A DNA stretch of 64,000 nt from Methanocella arvoryzae MRE50 (GCF_000063445.1 NC_009464.1:2604001-2668000), one strand, 5' to 3'. Shown: positions 23,841-32,716, counted from the first letter of the stretch. The notes: generated from the letters alone by a model not told the origin. Program-made: numbers and translations.

Positions 23841-25598
23841 ATGAAAAGAGCGATATTATCTCTTTTGCTGATAGCGATGATGTTGCTATCTACGACTACT
23901 GCCGTGGCTGATGATTTCACGGGCGGTAAGATGACCGATCAGGGCTGGGTTCTGACAGGGAACTGGATCAGCAACGACATCACTAAGGGTGCGATGGTTG
24001 AAGACTCGGGAACGGCCACCTACCCCATCCACACTGGAGCCAGCGGTGCATTCGAGTGCAGTATCCAGTTCAAGTATGGTAACCTAAGCTCCTACACTGC
24101 AGTCGGTGTCCAGACTGCCGATGGCCGGACTGTAACCATCGATTACAACCCGGCTGATGTAAGCTACTATGCTAATGTCAACGGCAACCGTGTACTACTG
24201 GGCCACGACTGGAGGACACCCTATGAGGCTCACTATGCCATCATATCTTCCACTGATGGTAATATCTACAAGTTCAAGATAGGGTCCTTCGTCCAGGAAA
24301 TCAACGTCGGAAGCGTGCCGACTAAGATCTATATCAGGTTTGACAACAACGGCGCTCCAACCGAACATAACCTTGCCGACCAGGAGGCTGGCAGGGGAAG
24401 CGGATATAACCTGCCTGTGCTGTACCGTGTCACCTGGACATCCCCCGAGACTCCCGCACCCGTAGCCACGATCACCAGCGCAGGGCCTCTGAGCGGGCCT
24501 GCCGAGCTGGTCGTCAACTTCGAAGGCACGGCCACAAACTCGCCGACTTCCTGCGTGTGGGACTTCGGAGACGGGTCTGAGCCTGTCACCGGTCTCACAG
24601 CCACCCACAAGTACGACGTCCCGGGCACCTACACTGTTAAGTTTACTGCGAGCAACATCGGCGGCTCCAGCGAGGATACCGTCCAGGTAGTCGTAGAGCC
24701 GAAGATTATCGCTCCCTCTGAAGCTCCCGTAGTCAGCGTCACAGCTGATCCGGTTAGCGGAGATGTGCCGCTGACAGTAAGCTTCGTGGGTACTGCAACT
24801 AACGAGCCAACATCTTACCAGTGGTCCATCAACGGGAATGAGATCGGTACTGACTCGACCCTGACTTATACGTTTAACGACGCAGGCACTTACTTTGTAA
24901 AATTCGTGGCGGCTAACGCTGCGGGCGAAAGCGAGCCCGTTTACACTAAGATCACTGTGACCGATCCGGCTGCCATCCCGGACCCGATACCGGCTCCTGC
25001 AGACCGCATAATTGACCCGGAGGATGCCCTCGCCTTCAGCCAGTACCCGTTCTACTCGCCTGACTCGATCGTCACCTACGATGGCAAAGGCGGCTACACT
25101 GTCAGCGATCCGAGGAAGAGCAGCACTACTCAGATAGCTAACCCGGCCTCTGGCCCGGCCACGTACTCGGTAACCGGCCAGGTTATCAGCGCTGCAGACA
25201 ACCAGCCCATAAGTGATGCCAGCGTCGTGTTAGACGACGTCATGCAGAAGACGAACGCCTACGGCGAGTTCAGGTTCGACAGCCTCAAGGCTGGCAACTA
25301 TGACCTCGCAGTCAGCGCGGACGGCTACGTGGCTAAGACCATCGCTGTAAACCTCGACGATAACAAGCTGGTCAGCATCCCGCTCGACGAGGCATCTGCA
25401 GGATCTGCCATCACCGCAGGCGCGGCCAATGAAACTGCCAACATGACCACAGACGCTACCACTGACGGCTCTGCTGTCGCAGGCAACGCCACAGCCACTC
25501 CGACTACGGCCAGATCGCCGGGCTTTGATTTCGTCACTGTCCTTGCAGCGATCCTCGTCGTAGCAGGCGTACTGTTCTTCGTGGGCAGGAAAAACTAA
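23841..25598 (+). CDS. Secreted PKD-domain surface protein with PGF-CTERM tail
   Basis: From ATG 23841 (SD AGGAGGAC) the protein is 585 residues. It has a signal peptide (MKRAILSLLLIAMMLLSTTT), an N-terminal beta domain, two PKD domains (about 209-288 with CVWDFGDGSEP, and 297-373), and a CarboxypepD-reg/CnaB-like domain (about 440-515, VTGQVISAADNQPISDASVV). A threonine-rich linker follows, then SPGFDFVTVLAAILVV and an RKN end. That end matches the PGF-CTERM sorting signal, so the protein is probably processed by an archaeosortase, which is not in this window. It is likely an S-layer-associated or adhesive protein. Confidence 0.9.
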   Translation: MKRAILSLLLIAMMLLSTTTAVADDFTGGKMTDQGWVLTGNWISNDITKGAMVEDSGTATYPIHTGASGAFECSIQFKYGNLSSYTAVGVQTADGRTVTIDYNPADVSYYANVNGNRVLLGHDWRTPYEAHYAIISSTDGNIYKFKIGSFVQEINVGSVPTKIYIRFDNNGAPTEHNLADQEAGRGSGYNLPVLYRVTWTSPETPAPVATITSAGPLSGPAELVVNFEGTATNSPTSCVWDFGDGSEPVTGLTATHKYDVPGTYTVKFTASNIGGSSEDTVQVVVEPKIIAPSEAPVVSVTADPVSGDVPLTVSFVGTATNEPTSYQWSINGNEIGTDSTLTYTFNDAGTYFVKFVAANAAGESEPVYTKITVTDPAAIPDPIPAPADRIIDPEDALAFSQYPFYSPDSIVTYDGKGGYTVSDPRKSSTTQIANPASGPATYSVTGQVISAADNQPISDASVVLDDVMQKTNAYGEFRFDSLKAGNYDLAVSADGYVAKTIAVNLDDNKLVSIPLDEASAGSAITAGAANETANMTTDATTDGSAVAGNATATPTTARSPGFDFVTVLAAILVVAGVLFFVGRKN

Positions 25599-25650
25599 AA
25601 CAAAAAATAAACAATAAAGATTAACCATAAACACAGGGGTAATGAACGCC

Positions 25651-25671
25651 CGGGAGGCTGGCAGCCTCCCG
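25651..25671. terminator. Perfect hairpin between converging genes
   Basis: Ten-base arms (CGGGAGGCTG and its complement) with a one-base centre make a perfect hairpin between the PKD protein and the MBL hydrolase. A T-rich run (CTCTTTTTCTTTT) follows on the plus strand about 12 bases later. Confidence 0.6.
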
Positions 25672-25696
25672 CGGTTACCTGTGCCCTCTTTTTCTT

Positions 25697-26323
25697 TTAT
25701 ATCATCAACATGAACCTGGCGCTTTTCAGGGACGTCCGCAAAGCCTCTGGCGCATTTTCTGCGACGATGTTGCCGTGTCCGGGGTAAAGCGTCACCACTT
25801 CGAATCTGGTCAGGGTCGCCAGAGAGCTTAACATGTGCTCAGGATTGCCTCCTATGTCTGTCCGGCCAAAGCCCCCCTCCTCGAATACTGTATCGCCGGT
25901 GAACATGGCCTTCGATACCGGCTCGTACAGGCAAATACTGCCCGGAGTATGGCCCGGGGTGTGGATGACCCTGAGCTTTACGTCTCCGAGGTCGATCTCG
26001 TCGCCGTCCTTGAGTACCATGTCCACTTTGAGCTCAGGAGAATCGCTGCCGAACATCCTGGCGCAGTTGATCTTACTGCTCTTGATAAAGGGCACGTCCG
26101 CCTCATGCATGGCTACTTTCGCTCCCGTAGCCTTCACAATCTCGGGGACCGCCGCTATGTGATCATAATGGCAGTGCGTGAGGATGATCAGCTCTAGGTC
26201 TTCAGGCAGGCTTTTTAGCACCCTCGACCCGTCGATGCCTGCATCCACAAGGGTTTTACGTTTTGCGTCAAGTAAATATGCGTTGGAGTCGTAAAAGACC
26301 CCGTTGACGTTAATCACCTTCAT
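25697..26323 (-). CDS. MBL-fold hydrolase (glyoxalase II-like)
   Basis: The 208-residue protein has the metallo-beta-lactamase signature THCHYDH (His50, His52, Asp54, His55), then a strand with HTPGHTPGSICLYEP and the Asp in FTGDTVFEEGG, and a terminal LYPGHG. This fits the glyoxalase II-like part of the MBL superfamily, usually binding two zinc ions, but the substrate is not clear. ATG 26323 is preferred over a GTG 15 bases upstream. It is divergent from thiC, with 62 bases between starts. Confidence 0.88.
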   Translation of the reverse strand: MKVINVNGVFYDSNAYLLDAKRKTLVDAGIDGSRVLKSLPEDLELIILTHCHYDHIAAVPEIVKATGAKVAMHEADVPFIKSSKINCARMFGSDSPELKVDMVLKDGDEIDLGDVKLRVIHTPGHTPGSICLYEPVSKAMFTGDTVFEEGGFGRTDIGGNPEHMLSSLATLTRFEVVTLYPGHGNIVAENAPEALRTSLKSARFMLMI

Positions 26324-26385
26324 CCGGCAGCGCCTCACAAGGTGTTTAGTGTTTTAAAGTATTTAACCAGGATGGGCCATTCATC

Positions 26386-27660
26386 ATGTTGATCCGTGAC
26401 GCAAAAAAGGGCATAAGCCACGATATATGGGAAGTTTCCAGGCGGGAGGGCGTTAGTGCTGACCAGCTGCGGGGCCTTCTGGCTTCGGGGCAGGTCGTCA
26501 TCCCCAAAAATGTGGCGAGAAACTTTCCGGCGAGGGCGATCGGCAAGTACATGTCGACCAAGATTAACGCTAACGTAGGGACCTCAAAGGATTACGATAA
26601 CCCCGCTGACGAAGTCGAAAAAGCCCGGGTGGCGGTAAAGTACGGCGCAGACGCAGTCATGGATCTCTCAACGGGCAGCGACATCGACGCAGTGCGCCGC
26701 CGCCTCGTGAAAGAGATCGACGTGCCCGTCGGCACAGTGCCCATCTACCATGCGGCCAGGAAGCGCAAGAACGTCGTGGACATGTCCTCCGACGACATCT
26801 TCAACTCGATCAGGGAGCACGCAAAAGACGGCGTGGACTTCATCACGGTTCACTGTGGAGTAACCATGTCGACGCTGGACCGCCTCAGGCGTGACCCGAG
26901 GGTGATGAACGTGGTCAGCCGGGGCGGCGCCTTTACTATTGCCTGGATGCTCCACAACGAGGCGGAAAATCCGCTGTACGAGGAATTCGACTATCTGCTG
27001 GAAATAGCGGCTGAGCACGATCTGACGCTGAGCCTCGGCGACGGCATGAGGCCCGGGTGCATGGCAGACGCCAGCGACAGGGCCCAATTCATGGAAGTGA
27101 TCACGCTGGGAGAGCTTGTGGGCCGGTGCCGGGAAAAGGACGTGCAGTCGATGGTGGAAGGGCCCGGGCACGTTCCCCTTGACGAAGTCGGCACGAGCGT
27201 GAGCACTATGAAAAAGCTGACCAGAGATGCGCCGCTTTACCTGCTCGGCCCGCTGGTGACCGACATCGCCCCCGGCTACGACCACATCGTAGGGGCGATC
27301 GGAGGATCTATCGCCGGTATGTACGGCGCTGATTTTCTCTGCATGGTGACTCCTTCAGAACACCTGGCATTACCTACTGCAGACGACATCCGGGAGGGAA
27401 CTGTCGTGACGAAGATCGCCGCCCACGTAGCGGACACGGTAAAGGAAGGCCAGCGGGAACTGGCCAGAGCCAGGGACCTGGACATGTCCCGGGCCAGAGG
27501 CGGCCTGGACTGGGCAAAGCAGTACGAGCTGGCCATCGACCCCGAAAAGGCTCGCAATATCCGGGAAACCCGGATGACCGCCAGCGACGCCTGCTCCATG
27601 TGCGGCGACCTCTGCGCCATCAAGATCGTCAAGGATGCCCTGAAGGAAAGCAAGAGATGA
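26386..27660 (+). CDS. thiC: Phosphomethylpyrimidine synthase ThiC
   Basis: The 424-residue protein matches ThiC, the radical SAM enzyme that converts aminoimidazole ribotide to the thiamine pyrimidine. It has the internal segments [47 protein letters not shown] and the C-terminal cluster-binding [11 protein letters not shown]. Length fits the short archaeal form, which lacks the N-terminal extension of bacterial proteins. Only 62 bases separate it from the divergent MBL gene, so there is no room for a TPP riboswitch. The cbiX-like gene overlaps its stop by 4 bases. Confidence 0.95.
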   Translation: MLIRDAKKGISHDIWEVSRREGVSADQLRGLLASGQVVIPKNVARNFPARAIGKYMSTKINANVGTSKDYDNPADEVEKARVAVKYGADAVMDLSTGSDIDAVRRRLVKEIDVPVGTVPIYHAARKRKNVVDMSSDDIFNSIREHAKDGVDFITVHCGVTMSTLDRLRRDPRVMNVVSRGGAFTIAWMLHNEAENPLYEEFDYLLEIAAEHDLTLSLGDGMRPGCMADASDRAQFMEVITLGELVGRCREKDVQSMVEGPGHVPLDEVGTSVSTMKKLTRDAPLYLLGPLVTDIAPGYDHIVGAIGGSIAGMYGADFLCMVTPSEHLALPTADDIREGTVVTKIAAHVADTVKEGQRELARARDLDMSRARGGLDWAKQYELAIDPEKARNIRETRMTASDACSMCGDLCAIKIVKDALKESKR

Positions 27661-28016
27661 AGGTCGCTCTCTTAATTGTCGGACACGGCAGCAGAGACCC
27701 CCGGGCAGACGATGTGCTGCCTTTCTATGTCGAGCAGCTCTCAAAATCAGGCCGCTTTTCCACTGTACAGGCCTGCTACCTCGAGAAGCCGCCCAGGATC
27801 TCAGAGGCAGTACAGGCCATTGATGCAGACCGGATCATCGTCATGCCCCTGCTCCTTGCCCACGGCTACCACACCCGGGCGACCATCCCCGAAGAGCTGG
27901 ACATCACGCCCCCGGGAGGCGTCGTTAACGGTAAAGAAATCATACTTCTTGAGCCTTTAGGGCGGTCAGAGCATATCGTCCGGCTCATCGAGGAGCGAGT
28001 GATGTACACTCTATAA
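27657..28016 (+). CDS. cbiX: Short CbiX-type sirohydrochlorin cobaltochelatase
   Basis: The ATG at 27657 overlaps the thiC stop in an ATGA junction and gives 119 residues, the size of archaeal CbiXS. Signatures are [17 protein letters not shown] (metal-ligand His in GHGS) and [15 protein letters not shown] with the second His. The family works as a homodimer that inserts cobalt in cobamide synthesis, or nickel in F430 synthesis (CfbA). Coupling to thiC by overlap is notable. A longer frame from 27600 is not needed. Confidence 0.88.
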   Translation: MKVALLIVGHGSRDPRADDVLPFYVEQLSKSGRFSTVQACYLEKPPRISEAVQAIDADRIIVMPLLLAHGYHTRATIPEELDITPPGGVVNGKEIILLEPLGRSEHIVRLIEERVMYTL

Positions 28017-28474
28017 GAAAGACCTGATTTCACAGACTACCCCGAAGCAGCAAGTCCAACGCTGCGCTGTGCTGGCCACTATTACAGGGATAATCGTGAA
28101 CAGTTGTCTCTGTGTGGGTGAACGTTGTCGAACGCTGCGCTGTGCCAATCCACACAGATGCCACAGATTACGATTGATTCCACAGATTCCTCTGCTGAAT
28201 CCACAGATTACTACACGATATCACAGAAGGAATACTCTAATATTATTCGAACACCGATAGCAATCATACGACAGTCGATCAGAATATTTTTTTATTTATC
28301 TGTGAAATCGAGCATCATCTGTGCTATCCGTAGAAATCTGTGGATTCTGGCAGAATCATCAGATTCTGCATCATCCGTGAAATCTGTGAGGTTTTGCACA
28401 GCGCAGCGTTCGTATTGCTTTCTCACCACACCCAGGCAACCGGTAGAACGCACGGCGCGACGTTCGGCTTGCCC
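28017..28474. repeat. AATCTGTG word-array palindrome, copy 1
   Basis: The spacer between the converging cbiX and membrane-protein genes holds CCACAGATT-type words on the left (28145-28230) and AATCTGTG-type words on the right (28300-28395), with an AT-rich centre. It is framed by AACGCTGCGCTGTGC at 28058 and 28131 and its complement GCACAGCGCAGCGTT at 28396. The same framing word occurs around the insertion sequence at 39-41 kb. Open frames across it are low-complexity and not taken as genes. Confidence 0.8.
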
Positions 28475-29317
28475 TCAGAGCCCTTTATACTTTGGCTTCT
28501 GAGGCGGCTGCTGTCCGCCTTTCGGCTGGGCCGGGGGCTGGGCGGGGCGCCTGGCGTTTTCCTGCCTTGTCTTTGGGGCTATGCCGCTGCCCGCATTTTT
28601 GTCGACTACGTACCCGATGGCGAAGATGAGGGCGCCGACCAGCGCTACGAGGATGTCGTCGAGGAGCAGCGAGGAAACTATCCTGGACTCGATTATGCGG
28701 ATGATGTCTCTGGCTACGTCAGAGCTTGGGATAGCACCCCATATCATCGATTTTATGAGCGCGGGGGCAATCAGGAAGACGAAGAACGCGAGGGCGCAAA
28801 AGGCGATGATGACCAGGCCTTCGTCCTTGAGTTTTTTGCCCAGGCTGCCCTCCCAGTACGGGAGCACTGAGGCGATGGCCAGGCAGATGAACGCGGCAAA
28901 AGCGATCAGCGCCAGCAGGCTGCAGGCAAAGTTGGCGTCGGCGTTGAACAGGCTGCTTACTTTTCCCATCAGGCCAGTGCTGAACTTGACATGGTAAATG
29001 TTGGCAGTGTACATGTCCAGCAACAGATTCAAAGTCCCTGCTTCGTCCAGGGTTCCTACTTCGCTTCTATCGACCGAGACGGGCAGGCCGCCGAACCGGT
29101 ATGTGAACGTATCTCCGTGGTTGCCTGAGAAGTGGCCGATCATCGCCACGTACTGATTGTGGAGCGATGCAGCCTGGTCTGTCTCCGCCGCGATACTGCC
29201 GACTATTCCCCTGATAGACCCGTAGGTCGTAAGCCCGTAGGCTGTGAAGAAGATGATAAACAGCACGGCCGCCAGGCCGGTCAGAATTAAGAGCCCGTGT
29301 CTGATGCCCGGTTTCAT
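28475..29317 (-). CDS. Four-helix membrane protein with proline/glutamine-rich tail
   Basis: The 280-residue protein has an N-terminal helix (about 8-30), an extracellular-type soluble region of about 110 residues, three more helices (about 135-160, 170-195, 215-240), and a low-complexity tail rich in Pro, Gln and Lys (from about 250). No family is recognised. The tail could bind other proteins or the cell envelope. It is transcribed alone and converges on cbiX across the palindrome. Confidence 0.7.
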   Translation of the reverse strand: MKPGIRHGLLILTGLAAVLFIIFFTAYGLTTYGSIRGIVGSIAAETDQAASLHNQYVAMIGHFSGNHGDTFTYRFGGLPVSVDRSEVGTLDEAGTLNLLLDMYTANIYHVKFSTGLMGKVSSLFNADANFACSLLALIAFAAFICLAIASVLPYWEGSLGKKLKDEGLVIIAFCALAFFVFLIAPALIKSMIWGAIPSSDVARDIIRIIESRIVSSLLLDDILVALVGALIFAIGYVVDKNAGSGIAPKTRQENARRPAQPPAQPKGGQQPPQKPKYKGL

Positions 29318-29425
29318 GGTAAGCTCATTTGGCCGGAGCTCATATTAATGCTTTATCCTAGTGCCCTCGCTTAAAAGGTCTTATCTGGCCTGGCGGCCGG
29401 CGATTTGAAATTATGCCTGACTTAT

Positions 29426-29611
29426 TCAGTCTCTGGACAGCAGAAAAATGCCCAGCGACAGAACAATGCCCAGAACAATGATTATGGCAATGTTGGGCAG
29501 CGGTATGTCCGCGCCGAAATTCCTAACGTTAACGAAGACGCCAGCGACGATCACCAGCAGGCCGACCATTGCGCCCAGGACCTGTGTGACGTTGATACGA
29601 ACAGCGTCCAT
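29426..29611 (-). CDS. Small two-helix membrane protein
   Basis: The 61-residue product has two hydrophobic helices (about 11-30 and 38-57) with a short polar turn (RNFGADIPLP). A GGAAG-type SD lies 12 bases before the ATG. It follows the general form of small archaeal membrane proteins. Its position 109 bases upstream of the four-helix gene on the same strand suggests a shared transcript. Confidence 0.6.
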   Translation of the reverse strand: MDAVRINVTQVLGAMVGLLVIVAGVFVNVRNFGADIPLPNIAIIIVLGIVLSLGIFLLSRD

Positions 29612-29921
29612 AAATTTTCACTTCCTTCTGCCCGGCGGGCCCAAAGAGATCTGGTAACCCCTTGCCGGAGGCAGCTATATACTTCCTTTTACAATCTAAC
29701 AAGGCTTCGAACCCATATATAGTTTTGCATACGCCTTTTTTGTCCAATATCGGCATACCAGACGGCCGTTAATTTTTAAAATTTTTTGATTTAGGGGGCT
29801 TAAATGCATCAGGCCGTCAATAGCTTGTAATATCTCGTGCAGTATTCCCGTATCTCTGCAAGATATGGCTATTTTGCATTAAAGACTGATAGAAAATGCG
29901 TATAAGCTAAAATAATTGAAT
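29612..29921. other. AT-rich spacer with promoter elements
   Basis: No gene seen. The left part is the likely promoter of the small membrane protein; TATA-like runs occur near 29675 and 29718. The rest is AT-rich up to the MC1 hairpin. Confidence 0.5.
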
Positions 29922-29944
29922 CCGGAGCGCTGCAGGCACTCCGG
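29922..29944 (-). terminator. Hairpin after the MC1 gene
   Basis: CCGGAG (29922-29927) pairs with CTCCGG (29939-29944), with extra G-C pairs inside. It lies 15 bases past the MC1 stop and is followed on the minus strand by an AT-rich run. Confidence 0.55.
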
Positions 29945-29959
29945 CGTAAAAATTAAGAC

Positions 29960-30334
29960 TTATTTCTTGCCCTTCTTCTCGCCGGCCTTCTTGGGGATCT
30001 TGAAGAACGACTTGTCATTCCTCTCGAGCTTCACGAACTGGAGCTGAGCGGTGCCGATCTTCTCGACGTTTGCCTTGAAGATCTTACCCTTGTTCTTCTT
30101 GGCTGCGTCCTGGATCCAGGCGGGTGCGTTCTTGGGCACTGCGACGAGTTCCCTCTTGCCGACGAAGTAGTGGAGCTTCTTGGTTCCCTTCTCCCTCAGC
30201 ACGATGCTGGTAATGCCCCGGTTTGCGACCTTCAGGGCTGCGTCCCTCGGCTGTGCGCCGCTGAACGTACCAATTTCCTCGCCCTTTTCGTTGATCAATC
30301 CAAAGTTCCTCTTTTCCCTGCCTTCAGTTGCCAT
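29960..30334 (-). CDS. Non-histone chromosomal protein MC1
   Basis: The 124-residue basic protein matches MC1: NFGLINEKGEEIGTFSGAQPRDAALKVANRG at the start, then TKKLHYFVGKRELVAVPKNAP and a Lys-rich end. MC1 bends DNA as a monomer and is abundant in Methanosarcina-type archaea. This one carries a longer C-terminal basic tail (KIPKKAGEKKGKK). A clear TATA box (CTTATATACTAG on the minus strand, near 30390) stands about 60 bases upstream. Confidence 0.95.
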   Translation of the reverse strand: MATEGREKRNFGLINEKGEEIGTFSGAQPRDAALKVANRGITSIVLREKGTKKLHYFVGKRELVAVPKNAPAWIQDAAKKNKGKIFKANVEKIGTAQLQFVKLERNDKSFFKIPKKAGEKKGKK

Positions 30335-30665
30335 TTCTTAATCACTCTCTGCAGTGTAATAATTTGATCAAGAGAATGATATGCTAGTATATAAGTATTG
30401 TGGTGATACGCGTGAAATCTCTCAAACTTTTATATGTATAATGAATGAATTATTTTCGGGCCTGCTTTAGCAACGGGGCTGACGTACTCTAAACCTTGGA
30501 GAATAATAATAGTACTGAAACTTTTCGATATTCAGGAAATCCTCAAGCCTTGAGATGATGAGGCGAGTAGCGCCATTAAATACCATTTTTCGGGAAGTTG
30601 GAACGACACGTTTATATACACGTGATTTACCGACGTATAAAAAGATTTCTATGCCTGTTGCCCGG
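30335..30665. promoter_or_regulatory. MC1 promoter region with further TATA-like boxes
   Basis: About 330 bases. The minus-strand TATA near 30390 fits MC1. Two plus-strand TATA-like boxes (ACTTTTATATGTA near 30427 and GTTTATATACAC near 30608) have no gene after them, so a small RNA on the plus strand is possible but unproven. Confidence 0.5.
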
Positions 30666-31610
30666 TTATCTCACAGCAACAAAGGCCCAGCTATCGTAAA
30701 TGCTATCTTTTTGGCGGTTATCGACCACCTCGCCCTCGATACCCATCGACGCAAACGTCTTTGAGATGAAATCCATCTCGTCTTCCTTGCTGACAGTAAG
30801 CAGGAGGAAACCGTCGTCGTTTAGCATCTTAACCGACTCCTCCATGATCTTTCTCCACATGGGCTTGTTGAATTCGTATATCGCACCTAACATGAAACCC
30901 ACGACGGCGTCGAATTTTCCCAGCCCGAACCTGGAAAGCTCCATGGCGTCTACTACAGCGGTATCCTCAGGCACCAGGATGCCGTGGTAGAGGCCGTTGC
31001 AGACGGCGCAGCGATCGTTATCTACCGACAGGACTGTTTTAAAGGTCCTGCGTAAGGGCATCGTCGACATGCCGTTGCCGCAGCAGATCTCCAGCGCGTT
31101 CAGGTTTTCAGGATCCTTACCGTGCTCACCGGCTGTCTTTTGTATCAGTTTTCTTATCCGCGTGCCTCGCCTGTCGTTACGGGCAAACGACAGCGGCTCC
31201 TTCTCCTTCGTACAGTCACAGAAGGCCCCCTCCGCCAGGCTGGTAGACATGTACTGGCGAACAGCTCTGGAAAACGTCTCTCCATCTACCTTTCTGGACT
31301 TAGCGGAAGCGATCGCTCCTGACGCGGAAATGCTTGTAACCATTGCTTCAGTCTGCCGGCGCATCGGCGGCGCACAGGGATACGGTATCACGAACCAGAA
31401 ATCTCCATCCGGGTGCCGGTTCTTGTAGGCGATGCCCAGGTTGCTTCCCTTTTTATCCTTGATCGTCACCGTTGCCTCAATCGAGCCTTCCGGCAGACTA
31501 CGAAGCTTGTCGAGATATCCCATGGATTTCAGGTTCATCTCGATTCCTTCGTAGCTGCTTTCGATCAAAAATACGTCCTCGGTGGTCTTCAGCAGATCGT
31601 TCAGGAGCAT
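30666..31610 (-). CDS. Class I SAM-dependent methyltransferase-like protein
   Basis: From ATG 31610 the product is 314 residues. The N-terminal half is unfamiliar (a small alpha-beta part about 1-150). The C-terminal half has a Rossmann methyltransferase: motif I ALEICCGNGMSTMPLRR, an acidic residue after strand 2 (VLSVDND), and FDAVVGFMLGAIYEF followed by DDGFLLLTVS. The target is unknown. It is divergent from the RHH-like gene by 111 bases. The two-domain layout is uncommon. Confidence 0.8.
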   Translation of the reverse strand: MLLNDLLKTTEDVFLIESSYEGIEMNLKSMGYLDKLRSLPEGSIEATVTIKDKKGSNLGIAYKNRHPDGDFWFVIPYPCAPPMRRQTEAMVTSISASGAIASAKSRKVDGETFSRAVRQYMSTSLAEGAFCDCTKEKEPLSFARNDRRGTRIRKLIQKTAGEHGKDPENLNALEICCGNGMSTMPLRRTFKTVLSVDNDRCAVCNGLYHGILVPEDTAVVDAMELSRFGLGKFDAVVGFMLGAIYEFNKPMWRKIMEESVKMLNDDGFLLLTVSKEDEMDFISKTFASMGIEGEVVDNRQKDSIYDSWAFVAVR

Positions 31611-31721
31611 AAGCACTAATCAGCGCGTTCTTAGCATATAGGTTACTGTGCTGGCATACGTGGCATTCGGGCGCTTCGGCTGGTGGATACAAATATGGTT
31701 ACGTGGGGTGAATGATCCTTT

Positions 31722-32306
31722 ATGGCATCCCCTGACCGGAGCCCGCATCACCGGAGGCACGTGAGGAAGATCAGCATTTCGCTTTCCGACGATGTCCTCG
31801 AGTGGGTCTACCGCAACAAGGACGAGCTGAAGGTGTCTACCTTCATCAACAAGGTGCTGCGGGACCGGATGCGATCTGAGAAGCCACCGGAAAGCCACGA
31901 TGCCGAACTTCTCCGGCTGGAGCGCAGGATCCAGGCGCTTGAAGATACTATTGAGCAGTGCATGGCGGCGAAGCCGGGCGAGCACCGCTTTACCACTGGC
32001 AAGATCGAGAAAGCTGCCGCCCCGCCGCATGACGTTTTCGGGGAGCTGGTGACCATCAAAAACGTTTCTGCCGACAACGCCCGGGCAGTCAGGGACGAGC
32101 TGATCCCGTTTCTCATCGAAAAAGGCGTCGTAGACCGCAACGTAGTCATCAGCGAACTGTTTCCGCGTACCAGGTCCACCATCACAAACGAGATCAACTA
32201 CTGGTACAACGCCTGCAGAGGGGTGCTTGATCACCTGGCCGCGCAGGGATACGTAATCAAAGAGCACAGGAACAGGTATCGCTGGACTGGTAAGAGTGTA
32301 ACCTGA
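31722..32306 (+). CDS. RHH-like DNA-binding protein with C-terminal helical domain
   Basis: The 194-residue protein starts with a basic leader, then RKISISLSDDVLEWVYRNKD, a pattern like a ribbon-helix-helix strand and helix. A short coiled coil (LLRLERRIQALEDTIEQ) and a C-terminal helical domain (RAVRDELIPFLIEKGVVDRN) follow. It may be a DNA-binding regulator or a replicon-type accessory protein. The family is not recognised. Confidence 0.65.
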   Translation: MASPDRSPHHRRHVRKISISLSDDVLEWVYRNKDELKVSTFINKVLRDRMRSEKPPESHDAELLRLERRIQALEDTIEQCMAAKPGEHRFTTGKIEKAAAPPHDVFGELVTIKNVSADNARAVRDELIPFLIEKGVVDRNVVISELFPRTRSTITNEINYWYNACRGVLDHLAAQGYVIKEHRNRYRWTGKSVT

Positions 32307-32412
32307 TCGACATATGGGACTCGCTACAGCCTTTCGAAATTTCCGCGGGCCAAAATGCCATAGCGTCTCAATGGTGTACTGCATATCGTCGCATTACAGA
32401 ATATTTCAGCCC

Positions 32413-32420
32413 AAATTTAT
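32413..32420 (+). promoter_or_regulatory. TATA-like box before the candidate RNA
   Basis: AAATTTATTTATCCC contains a TTTATTTA-type box at about 32414-32422. Its usual spacing puts transcription start near 32440, where the structured region begins. Confidence 0.5.
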
Positions 32421-32439
32421 TTATCCCGTTTTGCCTACA

Positions 32440-32610
32440 TGATGATCGGGAGTAAGCCTCTCACGGAATCTCCTCTGGAGAACGATCCTCTTCGCCTTGC
32501 GAAGAAGGTGGCCGTGATTCCGTGTCAATCCCGGGTAGAAAGGCAGGGATACTCCGCCTTGCGCGGAGATGGCGTTACTCCCACCATTGTATGTTTTCTT
32601 TATCTTTTCT
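32440..32610 (+). ncRNA. Candidate structured RNA upstream of the aldehyde dehydrogenase
   Basis: A 9-bp closing stem CACGGAATC (32462-32470) / GATTCCGTG (32516-32524) encloses a strong hairpin (CCTCTTCGC / GCGAAGAAGG with one bulge, loop CTT) at 32487-32508 and a weak TCC/GGA hairpin. After it comes CTCCGC / GCGGAG at 32552-32568. The phrase CGCCTTGCG occurs in both loops. A TATA-like box stands at the right distance upstream and an oligo-T-rich stretch (32590-32612) follows, as expected for an independent small RNA. An 81-codon frame (32439-32684) overlaps it and is the main alternative. Confidence 0.4.
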
Positions 32611-32612
32611 TT

Positions 32613-32649
32613 GTACAGAGTTTGTACATAGTTTGTACAAACTCTGTAC
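32613..32649 (+). promoter_or_regulatory. Perfect 15-bp-arm palindrome upstream of the aldehyde dehydrogenase
   Basis: The arms GTACAGAGTTTGTAC (32613-32627) and GTACAAACTCTGTAC (32635-32649) are exact complements with a 7-base spacer. It ends 67 bases before the ATG. A TATA-like TTTACAAATA near 32674 places it just upstream of the promoter, as for an activator or repressor site. It could also act as a terminator for the RNA before it. Confidence 0.6.
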
Positions 32650-32716
32650 AGACTCCAGCCGTTACACTCGACGTTTACAAATAAGTAGTAGCAGCGTCAT
32701 ACTACGCTTGATTGCT

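Noticed and set aside
26324-26385. Possible TPP riboswitch before thiC.
   Set aside because: Only 62 bases separate the divergent starts and no TPP-type stem or conserved loop is present.
28069-28870. Open frames on the plus strand across the AATCTGTG array and the membrane-protein gene.
   Set aside because: They read repeat words or the antisense of a clear membrane-protein gene.
32522-32716. N-terminal extension of the aldehyde dehydrogenase.
   Set aside because: It would be translated from structured, palindromic DNA, and the normal ALDH start fits ATG 32717.
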